Shown here piece after piece: positions 9,201 through 18,031 of a DNA stretch of 40,565 bases. Made by a program: the position numbers and the translations under genes. The stretch comes from Candidatus Gerdarchaeota archaeon (lineage in GTDB: Archaea; Asgardarchaeota; Heimdallarchaeia; JABLTI01). The notes under the pieces are model-generated. The model was not told where the DNA came from, did no database searches, and saw only the letters and a program-made list of their open reading frames with translations. The stretch spans positions 1-40,565 of the forward strand of contig JAEORJ010000045.1 of the NCBI GenBank assembly GCA_016840945.1. Reading direction: 5' to 3'. Position 1 is the first letter of the stretch; each line of letters begins with the position of its first letter.

Positions 9201-10278
9201 TATTTTGAACATTAACAACAAACAATCCTGAACTACCAGCTGGTATTAAACAAAAATCATTTGCTTTTGCAATATCTCTTGCATAGTAATTATGATTATA
9301 AACTAAAGCTAGTTCAATAGGATTTGAGATATTAGAGAAATCAAAAATACCAAAATAATTTATCCCACAAGTATAAGCAATAGAATCTTCGACGAAAATT
9401 TGCATTGGCCAACGCCCTTCTATTGATGATAGCAAAATTGGTGTCGTTAATGAAACATCATAAACAAGAATATCAGCCACTAAACCGTAATGAGTTACAA
9501 ACAGATAGTTATTTTCATCAAAAAACGCATCACCTATTCCAATAGTAAATTCGTTTAAATGAATTGGATTAGTTGCATTACTAATGTCAAATAAAGCACA
9601 TTCATTTTCTCCTTCATCATAAGAGGTGCTAATCATTGCTAGATAGTGACCATTACTAGTTAGTTTAAACCATTTTTGCATATTCCTCTGGAATTCATAA
9701 ATAATAATAGGATTCTCTAGATCATTGAAATCAACAACTCGTAAATCAGCACTATGATAATCAAGTGTATATACAATATTATTCTTAACATAGAGAGCTG
9801 TAATTTCGCCTATATCGATAAATTGGCCAATCTTAGTAATATTTAATGGGTTAGAATAATCCAAAACTTCAAGCCCAATAGCACTATTAGCCCCTCCACT
9901 CCATTTAGAGACTCCTCCAATATATATAAGCTCCTCTGATACATAAAAACAATTTATATTTGATTTTTTATAATTTCCAATCTCTTTAAGATCCGATTTA
10001 TTAGTAATATCAAGTAATATTAATCCTTTTTTTTCATCTAAATAAAATGCCACATTATCAATGACCATTACTTGTTCTGCATATGAAAATTCATCATCCC
10101 ATTGATGTATCTCAGTATAATTGCCATTAATGGTTGATGGTAGATCAGAATTAATAAGCATCGTTTGATTATCAAAATCTGAGTAACCCGCTTGAATACT
10201 CCCCTTTGTTTGAAAACTCAACAATATAATAGGTAAAATAATTACAACTAATAGAACAATCTTAGAATCCCATTTCAT
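6208..10278 (-). CDS. Giant LVIVD-repeat/TSP3 surface protein fused to polytopic membrane and HEAT-like region
   Basis: 1356 residues; ATG start with AGGAA upstream. Signal-like hydrophobic N-terminus (residues 8-23). About residues 50-645 are repeats of roughly 40-45 residues with the pattern 'Y/LxVVDxSNPxNxxxLxxY' (LVIVD family), expected to form an extracellular beta-propeller-like fold. About 648-725 hold thrombospondin type 3-like calcium loops (DSDNDFLAD, DTDNDWIDD, DTDGDRFSD). Then about seven transmembrane helices between 737 and 1085, a soluble HEAT-like stretch around 1140-1190 (LLEIEREGANRGIKKIIVKAIG), two more helices at about 1226-1280 and a cytoplasmic HEAT-like C-terminus. The arrangement looks like an outside sensor or adhesin coupled to an inside scaffold. 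The paralogue at 34905 keeps only the outside half with a single anchor. Confidence 0.85.
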   Translation of the reverse strand: MKWDSKIVLLVVIILPIILLSFQTKGSIQAGYSDFDNQTMLINSDLPSTINGNYTEIHQWDDEFSYAEQVMVIDNVAFYLDEKKGLILLDITNKSDLKEIGNYKKSNINCFYVSEELIYIGGVSKWSGGANSAIGLEVLDYSNPLNITKIGQFIDIGEITALYVKNNIVYTLDYHSADLRVVDFNDLENPIIIYEFQRNMQKWFKLTSNGHYLAMISTSYDEGENECALFDISNATNPIHLNEFTIGIGDAFFDENNYLFVTHYGLVADILVYDVSLTTPILLSSIEGRWPMQIFVEDSIAYTCGINYFGIFDFSNISNPIELALVYNHNYYARDIAKANDFCLIPAGSSGLFVVNVQNTTNPELYNKYGISGSVQEMVAKNGIMYIADYEAGIKAIDFKDVFSPKVLYEYYDFSSYFEITVQDDLLIALSIDDSFVVFNIQNPSNMIKIAEYYINDPNDIILENDILYVSTREYLFTYNCSDPLNITELTSYEYPIFVNSGSITKHENQLFVICNDYKVFILNISAQFNISYVSDYYCDVSDIYIQNNLAYMVNDGSLLILDLTNISQPTLASEYHHNLEDACAIIVENNIAYIACNEDDVGLQVIDVSNIHNLKTIGNCIEGYYIDILLNEELIFLSQGSSGIALVGKDSDNDFLADISEIYLGTDQFDKDTDNDWIDDGVEVKGYGTNPLLVDTDGDRFSDSEEIYRWRTDPLDAADKPGFFDYFLYSDSQDWFITMIMYLPIIFITIVSGVIRAIKTRKAVEHLSGKTLRGIFWIKLRPAILFIFLLIQSLSLFLPITFLKSVDYLKGNLRITFMGSWTETFKDNLGEIISFSGLNSELGNFSSAIPYLLIIGVALLLFCGLLFIPQSSLIGKIDKKLGEKDIAPYWRLGGFLTATAGILGIAGMSLFTVFSNAIKSAIVSQYDSSYLYELTYKTSYFFNFVLFGIIAIIGLFTVIFPGRQQKEYQEVTDDIDELVKGAGVITTAAQANIEIPIKKKEVSTSTLYETGYHPERKIYKIDSLWNYIRNRLILFIVSLVLFCITIATVGFVCMSRFGYDTDTILLWGGIAIIGPILLLFFMQLFVRPMLSDIGSIRSARILKNINYLELAAKELTVGKMFISRPFFTYGYWRRRLAIGALCDIGTKEAINILLEIEREGANRGIKKIIVKAIGIIYYKHDLSKSFDLDQALERNIFTPLKDVKQEQIIDTSVSYWDKMFKKGRMRIAFIMSIAYTIIGFVLIITDAIVHYFYFGFGLGGLMFILGAIILILYTINYRLVKNLKDNYREDELLELVNKKGGLKKSFAIIALVDIKSEKALPIIKALAEQHLDVPTYQSMMAGAYNELLARLNREK

Positions 10279-10359
10279 CGTTTTTTCCTAATGATTATTA
10301 GCTCTGTAAAGTTATAAAGCTAATCATTTTTCATCATTAAAATAAATTCGATGTTTATA

Positions 10360-11694
10360 TCATTTGCTTCTTTTGATTTCATTTAGATTGTCTTGTGCTT
10401 CATCAAAATTTGGATCTAATGATAGTGCTTTTTCAAAATCAAGTAATGCTTTCTGCAAATCGCCTTTTTCTTTCCAAGCTAAACCACGATTATTGTAGAT
10501 GATTGGGTCATCAGGTTCAAATTCTATTGCTGTTGTATGATCCGCGATTGCTTTATCTAATTCTCCTACCCCCTTCCAAGATAACCCTCGGAAGTCATAC
10601 GCTAAACCTCTTTCAGGCATCATTTCAATCACTTTAGAAAGATCCTTAATAGCATCTTCGAACATCTCAAGATAGTAATAGACTAATCCTCGATTATTTA
10701 TTGCTTCAATAAAATCAGGCGTAATTGCTAATGAGTGATCATAATCATCTATGGCCATCAGAAGATATTTTTTGTATCCTTCCTCATCCCCTTCATCTTG
10801 TAATTCCACACCAAAGTCCTCATATAGAATGGCTCTATTATAATAAACAGTGGTATAATCCTTTTTTAGTGAGATAGCTTTTGTATAATCTTTTATCGCT
10901 TCCTCAATTTTATCTAGAGTTGCTAAACAAAAACCTCTACGAGCATAAGCTATTGCTAAAGAAGGATTCTCTGAGATTATGTTATTATAAGTTTTAATTG
11001 CCTCTTTATAATTCTCCATTTTTTCTAAGGATAATCCTCTAAAAAGGGGGTGTTGATATGGTCTTTGAATATAAGATGGCTCAATATTCATTGCTTCATC
11101 AAGCAAATCCCATGCTTTGCTGAAATCATGGAGTTCAAAATAGACTTGACCTTTAAGATAGTGTGCATCAGCAAAATCGGGTATTAAAGATATTACCATT
11201 GAAAAATCTTCTAATGCTTTATCATAATCTCTTAATGCTAAATTAGTTATTCCTCTATTATGATATGCGCTATAGAATTCATCATCTAGTTCAATTGCTT
11301 TCGTAAAATCCTGCAATGCCTTTTCTAAATTCATGAGTTCATTCCAAATCAATCCACGGTTATTATATGGTAAAGCAAAATCAGGTTTTAATTCAATAAC
11401 TTTATCGTAATCTTTTAGTGCTTTTTCATTTTCGCCTAATTGACGCCAAACCATACCTCGTTCATTCAATACCTCTACATTATCAGGTTCAATTTCAATT
11501 GCTTTAGTGTAATCTTCTAATGATTCCTCAAACCTTCTAAGTTGGAAATAAGCATAAGCTCTATTATAATAAGCTTCAAAGAAATCACTGTCTATCTTTA
11601 TTGCTTCAGTATATTGTTCTATTGCTTCAATATAATTACCTACATCCAACAGTTCATTTCCTTTATCGATTAAAATGTTAACTTCTTCTGACAA
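10360..11694 (-). CDS. Tetratricopeptide repeat protein
   Basis: About 444 residues composed almost entirely of 34-residue TPR units, roughly eleven to twelve, with textbook consensus (AYYNRAYAYFQLRRFEESLEDYTKAIEI and similar). It should form a cytoplasmic right-handed superhelix for protein binding. I prefer the TTG start at 11694-11692: AAGGTG sits 7 bases upstream (11702-11707) and the first TPR helix starts soon after. An in-frame ATG at 11730 would add twelve hydrophobic residues (MKLYLFLLRCFS) but lacks a Shine-Dalgarno. No enzymatic domain. It precedes the giant LVIVD gene on the same strand with an 81-base gap, so it may be co-transcribed with it. Confidence 0.85.
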   Translation of the reverse strand: MSEEVNILIDKGNELLDVGNYIEAIEQYTEAIKIDSDFFEAYYNRAYAYFQLRRFEESLEDYTKAIEIEPDNVEVLNERGMVWRQLGENEKALKDYDKVIELKPDFALPYNNRGLIWNELMNLEKALQDFTKAIELDDEFYSAYHNRGITNLALRDYDKALEDFSMVISLIPDFADAHYLKGQVYFELHDFSKAWDLLDEAMNIEPSYIQRPYQHPLFRGLSLEKMENYKEAIKTYNNIISENPSLAIAYARRGFCLATLDKIEEAIKDYTKAISLKKDYTTVYYNRAILYEDFGVELQDEGDEEGYKKYLLMAIDDYDHSLAITPDFIEAINNRGLVYYYLEMFEDAIKDLSKVIEMMPERGLAYDFRGLSWKGVGELDKAIADHTTAIEFEPDDPIIYNNRGLAWKEKGDLQKALLDFEKALSLDPNFDEAQDNLNEIKRSK

Positions 11695-11849
11695 TGAAAA
11701 GCACCTTAGTAGAAAGAGATACAGCTTCATTATTTAAGAATGTATTACTTGTGAATTTTGCATAAAAATCAGGTATGATTAATTTCTAGTTTTTTCATTG
11801 ACAAAATTAAAATATCTCAAGGTTATTACTAAAATAATTTTTAGTTCTG

Positions 11850-13388
11850 GTGATTGATTTGAAGAAGAAAATTCTAGCTTTAACATTAATGGCTATTTTT
11901 ATTTTAACTCCCTTTCTCTATATTACAATAACCAACCACAAAGCACTTTTTCATCCAACTAAGCTTGAACAATCAACTAGTATAAATGATTTCAAAGAAC
12001 AACTAGAATTAAAATGGGAAAATTTGTTAAAAACCTATTCAATCCCTGGTGGAGCAATATCAATTATTCATGAAAGTACGACAACTACATTAGTTACTGG
12101 CAAAGCCAATTATTGGAAAAATGATCCATTAACTTCAGATGATTATTTCCAAATTGCTTCGATATCAAAAACACAATGTGCATTTGCGATTATGAAATTA
12201 GTTCAAGATGGTTTGTTAGATCTTGATGTTCCAGTGTCAACTTATCTTACTCGTTGGTCCCTTCCGGATAATGGTTTTGATAATAATGGTGTTACTATTA
12301 GACGCATTTTGTGTCACGCAGCAGGATTATCTTTGAGTGGTGTTCCTGGTCAGCTTAATCTAGACACGCTTCCTAGTATAGAAGAAGCATTAACAGATGC
12401 AGATGTTAAAGTAATAACAGAACCAGCTTCGACCTATATATATTCAGGAGGGGGATATGGTATTCTTCAACTAATAATAGAAGAAGTTACAGGACTTGAT
12501 TATCAAGACTATCTACAAACAGTTATTTTGCAACCGCTTGGATTAACAAATACCTTTGCTGGATGGGATGAGTCTATTCGTAGTAATTTTGCTAAAGGTT
12601 ATGGTAATTTGTTCTTACCAGCTGTTTTAAGCTATACACCATTCAAATCTGCTGGAGGACATTATTCAACGATTGAAGATATGACCAATTGGTGTGAGTT
12701 ATTCATTTATGGGCAATCACTCTTAAATGAAACTACATTTAACAACATGTTAACCTCTCAATTTGGTTCAGATTGGGGTTATACATTAGGTTTTAATTGG
12801 AGAAAATTAGAAAATGGCCAAGTAACAGTTGGGCATGGTGGTGATAATTGGGGATACCACAGTTTGTTTAGATTTTCAAATGAAACTGATGATGGAATTG
12901 TTATACTTACCAATGGTGACCGTGGTATCAAATTAATTAATATATTATTAAACGAATGGGAAAGACTCTTAGGTGGAGTTGATAATCAAGATTATTTCAC
13001 TCAAGAGCGAAATATAAATCTAGCAATTGCTATTGTGATTGTAGTTTTAACAATAATTCTAAAAATTTTATTAATACTAGGTAACCGTTTCTCACTTGTT
13101 GTTTTTACTTTCCAAAATAAAGCTAATTCAGTTGAAATTACTAAACCTAAGCTTGTTAAAGGTCTAAGATGGTCAACCTCGATTATCTTTGCACTGCTAA
13201 CAGTCTTCTTAATATTCCAATTTGGATTATTTTACAACTCGTATTCTTCAAAACCAACGAATTTCATCTGGGTAATCCTTTTGATTCTTGAATGGTGCTT
13301 CTGGATAATACCTGCATCACATTTTATTATTTTCAATTTAAGACAACTAAAAACGGATAATTTTCAACAAACGAAGAATCAAAAGTAA
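11850..13388 (+). CDS. Exported serine beta-lactamase-fold hydrolase (class C/esterase type) with C-terminal membrane segments
   Basis: 512 residues; GTG start (MIDLKKK...). An N-terminal hydrophobic helix (about 8-27) acts as signal or anchor. The beta-lactamase/transpeptidase-like catalytic residues are present: S104-I-S-K107 (SxxK), Y198-S-G200 (second motif, usually YxN) and H329-G-G331 in place of KTG, as in esterases and penicillin-binding-protein-related hydrolases of this family. Three hydrophobic helices follow at about 390-412, 437-460 and 467-490, giving an extracellular catalytic domain tethered to the membrane. Substrate unknown; the family includes D-aminopeptidases, esterases and peptidoglycan enzymes. 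Archaea lack peptidoglycan, so a peptide or ester substrate is more likely. Confidence 0.88.
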   Translation: MIDLKKKILALTLMAIFILTPFLYITITNHKALFHPTKLEQSTSINDFKEQLELKWENLLKTYSIPGGAISIIHESTTTTLVTGKANYWKNDPLTSDDYFQIASISKTQCAFAIMKLVQDGLLDLDVPVSTYLTRWSLPDNGFDNNGVTIRRILCHAAGLSLSGVPGQLNLDTLPSIEEALTDADVKVITEPASTYIYSGGGYGILQLIIEEVTGLDYQDYLQTVILQPLGLTNTFAGWDESIRSNFAKGYGNLFLPAVLSYTPFKSAGGHYSTIEDMTNWCELFIYGQSLLNETTFNNMLTSQFGSDWGYTLGFNWRKLENGQVTVGHGGDNWGYHSLFRFSNETDDGIVILTNGDRGIKLINILLNEWERLLGGVDNQDYFTQERNINLAIAIVIVVLTIILKILLILGNRFSLVVFTFQNKANSVEITKPKLVKGLRWSTSIIFALLTVFLIFQFGLFYNSYSSKPTNFIWVILLILEWCFWIIPASHFIIFNLRQLKTDNFQQTKNQK

Positions 13389-13474
13389 AATTTTATCGTG
13401 ATAATTCATAAACCTAAAAGATAAATACTCAAATTAGTTAAAATATCTGTTTAATAATATTAAACAGGAAAAAT

Positions 13475-14377
13475 ATGGTGGTTATTTTGCATAAGCGTTT
13501 GAAATTAGCTTCTGTTATAATAATACTAAATTTAATTTTACTAACAACACCAGCTCAAGGTTCATTTGGAGTGGATGTTGGACAGAAGTACAAATTTAAG
13601 GTTATTGATTCTTATACAGGTGGTTATTATGACTATCTTACTAGTGATTTTGCAGGATTTACATTTAGCAGTCTCATCATCCCTACTCCGAAAATCCATT
13701 CAATTTATATTGAAAGCGTGTCAGCATCTTCTCTTGCGTGGAATTCAACATTAAATAATGTTACAGTACATGGTTCTTGTCCTAGTCCAGTTGATTTAAT
13801 CTCTGTTTTAAATTGGTTAATAATTGGTTATAATTTACCGATAGAATTTTCTATCATTGAAATATCAAGCTCAGGAGAGATTGAACCTTATTATCTACCG
13901 GCATTTACTTTTCCCTTGTTTGTTGATGCTGCCCCTGCAACTTGGGATACTTTTGATTTGTTATATGATGCTCTAGATTCATCAATGACAGGTATTTCGG
14001 GAATGTTCTCTGAATTTTCATATGAAGCTACAAAAATTGAATCTGTAGAAAGTTACACAATGAACTTGTGGTTTATTGGTACACTAGATATAATCGTAGA
14101 ACCTACACTTTCAATCTATCTTTACTCTAATTCAACTTTCACTTATGATAAGACTCTTGGAATGTTAAAGGAGTCTGAAAATATTGGTCAATACAATGGC
14201 ACCTATACCAGTGACAATTTTAGTTTTCGATTGCATCATCAAGTTGTTCAAACTGATATTTCTGATGTAATGCAATTCATAGTTGAAAATAAATGGTATT
14301 TCATTGGTGGAGGTTCAGGTCTGGCAGCACTTATTTTATTGGTAATATTCTTTGGTATTAGAAAAAGAAAAAGATAA
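13475..14377 (+). CDS. Secreted, C-terminally anchored protein of unknown function
   Basis: 300 residues from the ATG at 13475 (CAGGAA just upstream); a TTG at 13487 would give a cleaner signal peptide start. Signal peptide to about residue 29 (...LTTPAQG). The ectodomain is beta-strand and serine/threonine rich with potential N-glycosylation sequons (NST, NVT, NGT). A single transmembrane helix at about 273-293 ends in RKRKR. No recognised domain. It shares layout but not obvious sequence with the protein at 579. It follows the beta-lactamase-fold gene by 86 bases on the same strand, so both may be exported together. Confidence 0.78.
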   Translation: MVVILHKRLKLASVIIILNLILLTTPAQGSFGVDVGQKYKFKVIDSYTGGYYDYLTSDFAGFTFSSLIIPTPKIHSIYIESVSASSLAWNSTLNNVTVHGSCPSPVDLISVLNWLIIGYNLPIEFSIIEISSSGEIEPYYLPAFTFPLFVDAAPATWDTFDLLYDALDSSMTGISGMFSEFSYEATKIESVESYTMNLWFIGTLDIIVEPTLSIYLYSNSTFTYDKTLGMLKESENIGQYNGTYTSDNFSFRLHHQVVQTDISDVMQFIVENKWYFIGGGSGLAALILLVIFFGIRKRKR

Positions 14378-14410
14378 AATGGTTATTATCTATTTTATCA
14401 TTCTTTTTTT
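14373..14410. terminator. Bidirectional hairpin terminator between convergent genes
   Basis: Perfect 8-bp inverted repeat GATAAAAT (14373-14380) / ATTTTATC (14392-14399). T-tract TTCTTTTTTTCT follows on the plus strand, and the A-rich codons before the left arm give a T-rich tract on the minus strand. It covers the stop codons of both convergent genes. Confidence 0.6.
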
Positions 14411-15984
14411 CTCTTTATTTTTATAGCTCTAATATTTCTTTTAATTATTTGAATTAACACCAAACTTGGAATAATAAGATGAAATAAATTGTTATTTGCT
14501 TGATCAGTTTCTGTTGATGTCTGATGACCTTCAAGGATAGTAATATTCAAATCAACATTTGGCTCTATAAAATTAAGTTGAGTATAATCTTGTATTGTAG
14601 TATAAGTGGTTGGTGTATTATGTGACATTAAACTTGTTATAAGATAAACAGTACTAATTTCTTGCCCTGTGATGAATTCATAAATATCCTCTGAAGGTTG
14701 TTCATACAATTTTTGTATAACTCTTAACCCTAAAGTATCTTGTATAGCAATTGATAAACCTAGAGAATAGGAGTTAGGTTTGCTTATTGCTATTGTAAAA
14801 TTATCTGGCGGAGAATATAGTTTAGTAATTTGGAAACCATAATAGTAATGCCTTTTATTTATCAAAGTTGCTGGGTAAGATGTCACAGGGTAAAATGTGT
14901 TTATTTTGAATTCAGCGGTAGAATAACCATAGATGCCATATTCATACTCCGTATTATCAAGTACACAAGCTGTTATCCAATCAAGAAATATATCATTAAA
15001 TCTCAAATCATAACCTAGATCATCCAAAACTTTGTTCATTGCTGGGGCACCATCTATTGGTTCTGTTACTAACCTTGTGACAATTTCTGAACCAAATCTT
15101 TCTGCTAAATAGAGCATAAACATATAGGCTCTCCCATACTCAGCATTTCTTAATGTTGCATCATGAAAATGCCAATAAAGTAAACTTCGATAATAAAGTG
15201 ACATAAATGCAGGTACAGTATTAGTTAGATTAATACCTGGTTCATAATCCCAATAGGACATATTATTATAATAACCAATACGATAAACAGCATAATTAGC
15301 AATTCCTTCGTCTATAAATCGCGCTTCATCTATTTCATTATTACCATAGATTAAATGGCTGAATTCATGAGCTGTTACCTTGATTATTTCTGTGATGCTA
15401 ATTTCTGCATCTACATAAACCATTTCACGTTGATTGGAATAGCTATAACCAGGATGGTCATCTTTTTCATGATAGTAGCCTGTAACACCCAAATTACCAG
15501 TTGTTCTTACTAAAGGTAACATTAATATCGTTAACTTTGGATCTCCGTCAATATCCCCCAATATACCATCAGGATTTCCAATGTACTCCAAATTGCTATC
15601 ATAGATTTTTGTATCGAATTCAAACTGTAATCTTTCCGCTCGATCAAGAGCATTTTCTTCATTTAAATAATCGATTGAATCTTCAGCCATATAGATATAA
15701 CAATGGTTGCCCTCTACTAATAATGTAGCATTGATTAGCACAAAACCAGCGTTTAAATCATTTGTTAGATCGGTCACCCAAAATTCATCAACATCACCAA
15801 CATTGTGATCAGTAGGATATAATCGATAATTTTGATTATTATATTCATCATTGATTTGGAAATCATTCATAGAAGTATTAGGTGGGAGAACTAAATTACT
15901 TTCAGATGAAGCATTAAATGTAAATAAACTTGAGAGAAGAATGATTATTATTGAAGGGATTAAAATTATTCTTAATGCTTTCAT
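14398..15984 (-). CDS. Secreted HExxH zinc metalloprotease (M6/thermolysin-like gluzincin)
   Basis: 528 residues, ATG start. Signal peptide in the first 27 residues. The zinc-protease core is clear: HEFSHLIYGN at about residues 204-213 gives HExxH, and the following DEGIANYAVY about 18 residues on supplies the third ligand glutamate, as in gluzincins. Upstream GDIDGDPKLTILMLPL resembles the strand region seen in secreted M6-like or immune-inhibitor-A-like peptidases. The C-terminal 150 residues are a beta domain, then a hydrophobic stretch near 500-517 and a very basic end (RKKE). Probably an extracellular, perhaps membrane-attached protease for protein scavenging or surface-protein turnover. 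Exact MEROPS family uncertain. Confidence 0.82.
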   Translation of the reverse strand: MKALRIILIPSIIIILLSSLFTFNASSESNLVLPPNTSMNDFQINDEYNNQNYRLYPTDHNVGDVDEFWVTDLTNDLNAGFVLINATLLVEGNHCYIYMAEDSIDYLNEENALDRAERLQFEFDTKIYDSNLEYIGNPDGILGDIDGDPKLTILMLPLVRTTGNLGVTGYYHEKDDHPGYSYSNQREMVYVDAEISITEIIKVTAHEFSHLIYGNNEIDEARFIDEGIANYAVYRIGYYNNMSYWDYEPGINLTNTVPAFMSLYYRSLLYWHFHDATLRNAEYGRAYMFMLYLAERFGSEIVTRLVTEPIDGAPAMNKVLDDLGYDLRFNDIFLDWITACVLDNTEYEYGIYGYSTAEFKINTFYPVTSYPATLINKRHYYYGFQITKLYSPPDNFTIAISKPNSYSLGLSIAIQDTLGLRVIQKLYEQPSEDIYEFITGQEISTVYLITSLMSHNTPTTYTTIQDYTQLNFIEPNVDLNITILEGHQTSTETDQANNNLFHLIIPSLVLIQIIKRNIRAIKIKRKKE

Positions 15985-16048
15985 TAGTATTACTTGAAAT
16001 TATTGAATCTTAAAATTATTCTAAAATCTAAAGTTTTTATATTGAAAT

Positions 16049-16064
16049 TCTTTTTGCAAAAAGA
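16049..16064. promoter_or_regulatory. 16-bp perfect palindrome in divergent promoter
   Basis: TCTTTTTGCAAAAAGA lies between the minus-strand metalloprotease and the plus-strand hydrolase at 16144. It is adjacent to a TATA-like stretch (TTTTTATATTG, about 16034-16044). Could be an operator; low complexity means chance is possible. Confidence 0.3.
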
Positions 16065-16143
16065 TTAATCAAGAGTTTCCAAAATTCATTTTATTTAATA
16101 AAATATTGAGAAAATCAAAACATAGTTTAGAGTAGTAGAATAA

Positions 16144-17994
16144 ATGATTAACAAATCACAAATTGGAGTTTATTTTATGAATGGAACTTTTATGAACCAA
16201 TTTATAGATGAGATTACTAAATTTATTAAGAAAAGTTTGGATGAAAAAAACATTCCTGGCATCTCAATAGCTATTATTGATAAATCTGGGATTATTTGGT
16301 CTGAAGGATTTGGATATACTGATTGGTCTAAAACTAAAAAAGTAAATCCAAAAACATTATTTTGGATTGGTTCGTTATCAAAAGCTTACACAGCAACCGC
16401 TTTTTTCCGAGCTGTACAAAAAGGATTAGTAAACCTTGATGATCCAATTCGTAAATTCTATCCTGAATTTTCCATAAACACTACATTCGACTTAAAAGAA
16501 CTTGATAAGATAACATTTCGTCATTTATTGGCTCATAGAGCAGGTTTACAGCATTTTACATTGCAATCAGATTTCGAAGGTTATCCATTATATTCTTTTG
16601 AAAAATACATAGCTTCTATAAATAAGAGTTGGCAAAAATATCCCGTTGGTGAAAATCATTCTTATTCTTATTCGAATGCTGGATATGATTTGGTTGCTTA
16701 TATTTTGCAAAGAATTACTGGCAAAAAATTCGATGTTTGGATGAAAGATGAGGTCTATGAACCATTAGGGATGAAATCATCTGTTGTTGGGACACAGAAT
16801 GTTTTAGGGTATCATAATTGGGCAAGAGGTCATTATGGTGATAGGCAATTTAATTCAGAATTATTAATTAGTCCTAATTTAGGTTCTGCTGCACAATACA
16901 GCTCAGTTCATGAAATGGCTAATTTTATCAAAATGCATTTGAATAATGGTTATGTAGGTGAGGAACCATTTTTAACAGAAGAATCATTAAATGAGATTTA
17001 TTCTATTCCTTTTCCTGAGGAACATCAATTAGTAACTATTGGATATGGCATAGGTGTTATTAAAAATAAATTTGGTGGTGAATTATTGCTTAGCTTCATG
17101 GGGGATGGTGATGGATGTTTTGCCTTACATCAATTCTATCCAAAACTAGGATTAGGATTATTAGTGGAGTCTAATGATATAACAAGTACATTCCCCGTTC
17201 TGCTGGAATTATCAAATATGGTCTTTTCTAAATTACTTGAAGAGAAATTTGGTAAAATGCCTGATAACTTAACAATAAATGAAAAAATCAAGCTACCTCC
17301 AGTAATAACTATTGATAATTCACATTTGAAACGCTTAGCTGGCAATTATATCTCAAGAATGATGAATATAGTAATTGAGTTCAAAAACAATGAATTGTGT
17401 TTTGATCTTCAAGGTAAAGATATTATCTTGAAACCTCATTCAAAGACAATCTTTTCAAGCGAAGAAACACCAAAAGTAGTATTTATACTTAATGATAAAG
17501 AGCAGCCAATCAAAGTAAAAGTATTAACATCTGAAGGACGAGTATTGATTTTTGATTATGATAACGGATCTGAAGATGAACTTGGTCCTGATAAAGAATC
17601 TTGGAAGCAATACTTAGGTTACTATCGTTCAACATATGTTGACATGTTTCCACTTTATACGACTTTTTACGTTAAAAATGGTTATTTAACACAATTCACA
17701 ACGATAGGTAACCAGGAATTCAAACTTGAAGAAAGAGCTGAAGGTTTATTCTTTACTGTTGATGGTCAAAATGTAGAATTCAAAGATGAGCAATTATTTA
17801 CACCTGCTAACATTTGGCATAAAATTGAACCTTCAGTTGAAGAAATTAAACATCTATTATCCATTGAACCAGATAATATCCTTGTTAGTAAAATAGGATT
17901 AGAAGAATTAATGACAATTTTAGAGAAAACAGAAAAGAATGAGGTTGCTTTAGAAATTAAAAAGCTAATAGAAGAAAATTATCAAGATTTATGA
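16144..17994 (+). CDS. Cytoplasmic beta-lactamase-fold serine hydrolase with C-terminal lipocalin-like extension
   Basis: 616 residues; ATG at 16144, alternative ATG at 16177 (MNGTF...). No signal peptide, unlike its relative at 11850. S77-L-S-K80 and Y176-S-N178 give the first two class C motifs (GSLSKAYTA, YSYSNAGYD). The third motif region reads LLSFMGDGDGC near residue 319: the usual H/K is replaced by Met although the glycines remain. After residue about 390 comes a beta-rich C-terminal region of two similar parts resembling the DUF3471-type domains found behind such hydrolases. Probably an esterase or peptidase acting on a small substrate; the third-motif change makes activity uncertain. 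The NosD-like gene starts 37 bases later. Confidence 0.85.
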   Translation: MINKSQIGVYFMNGTFMNQFIDEITKFIKKSLDEKNIPGISIAIIDKSGIIWSEGFGYTDWSKTKKVNPKTLFWIGSLSKAYTATAFFRAVQKGLVNLDDPIRKFYPEFSINTTFDLKELDKITFRHLLAHRAGLQHFTLQSDFEGYPLYSFEKYIASINKSWQKYPVGENHSYSYSNAGYDLVAYILQRITGKKFDVWMKDEVYEPLGMKSSVVGTQNVLGYHNWARGHYGDRQFNSELLISPNLGSAAQYSSVHEMANFIKMHLNNGYVGEEPFLTEESLNEIYSIPFPEEHQLVTIGYGIGVIKNKFGGELLLSFMGDGDGCFALHQFYPKLGLGLLVESNDITSTFPVLLELSNMVFSKLLEEKFGKMPDNLTINEKIKLPPVITIDNSHLKRLAGNYISRMMNIVIEFKNNELCFDLQGKDIILKPHSKTIFSSEETPKVVFILNDKEQPIKVKVLTSEGRVLIFDYDNGSEDELGPDKESWKQYLGYYRSTYVDMFPLYTTFYVKNGYLTQFTTIGNQEFKLEERAEGLFFTVDGQNVEFKDEQLFTPANIWHKIEPSVEEIKHLLSIEPDNILVSKIGLEELMTILEKTEKNEVALEIKKLIEENYQDL

Positions 17995-18031
17995 GTATTC
18001 ATTTATTGCATGATAAATCAAATAATAATAG

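Noticed and set aside
11695..11730. ATG start for the TPR protein at 11730
   Set aside because: Adds a short hydrophobic stretch and lacks a Shine-Dalgarno, whereas the TTG at 11694 has AAGGTG at good spacing. Kept as an alternative only.
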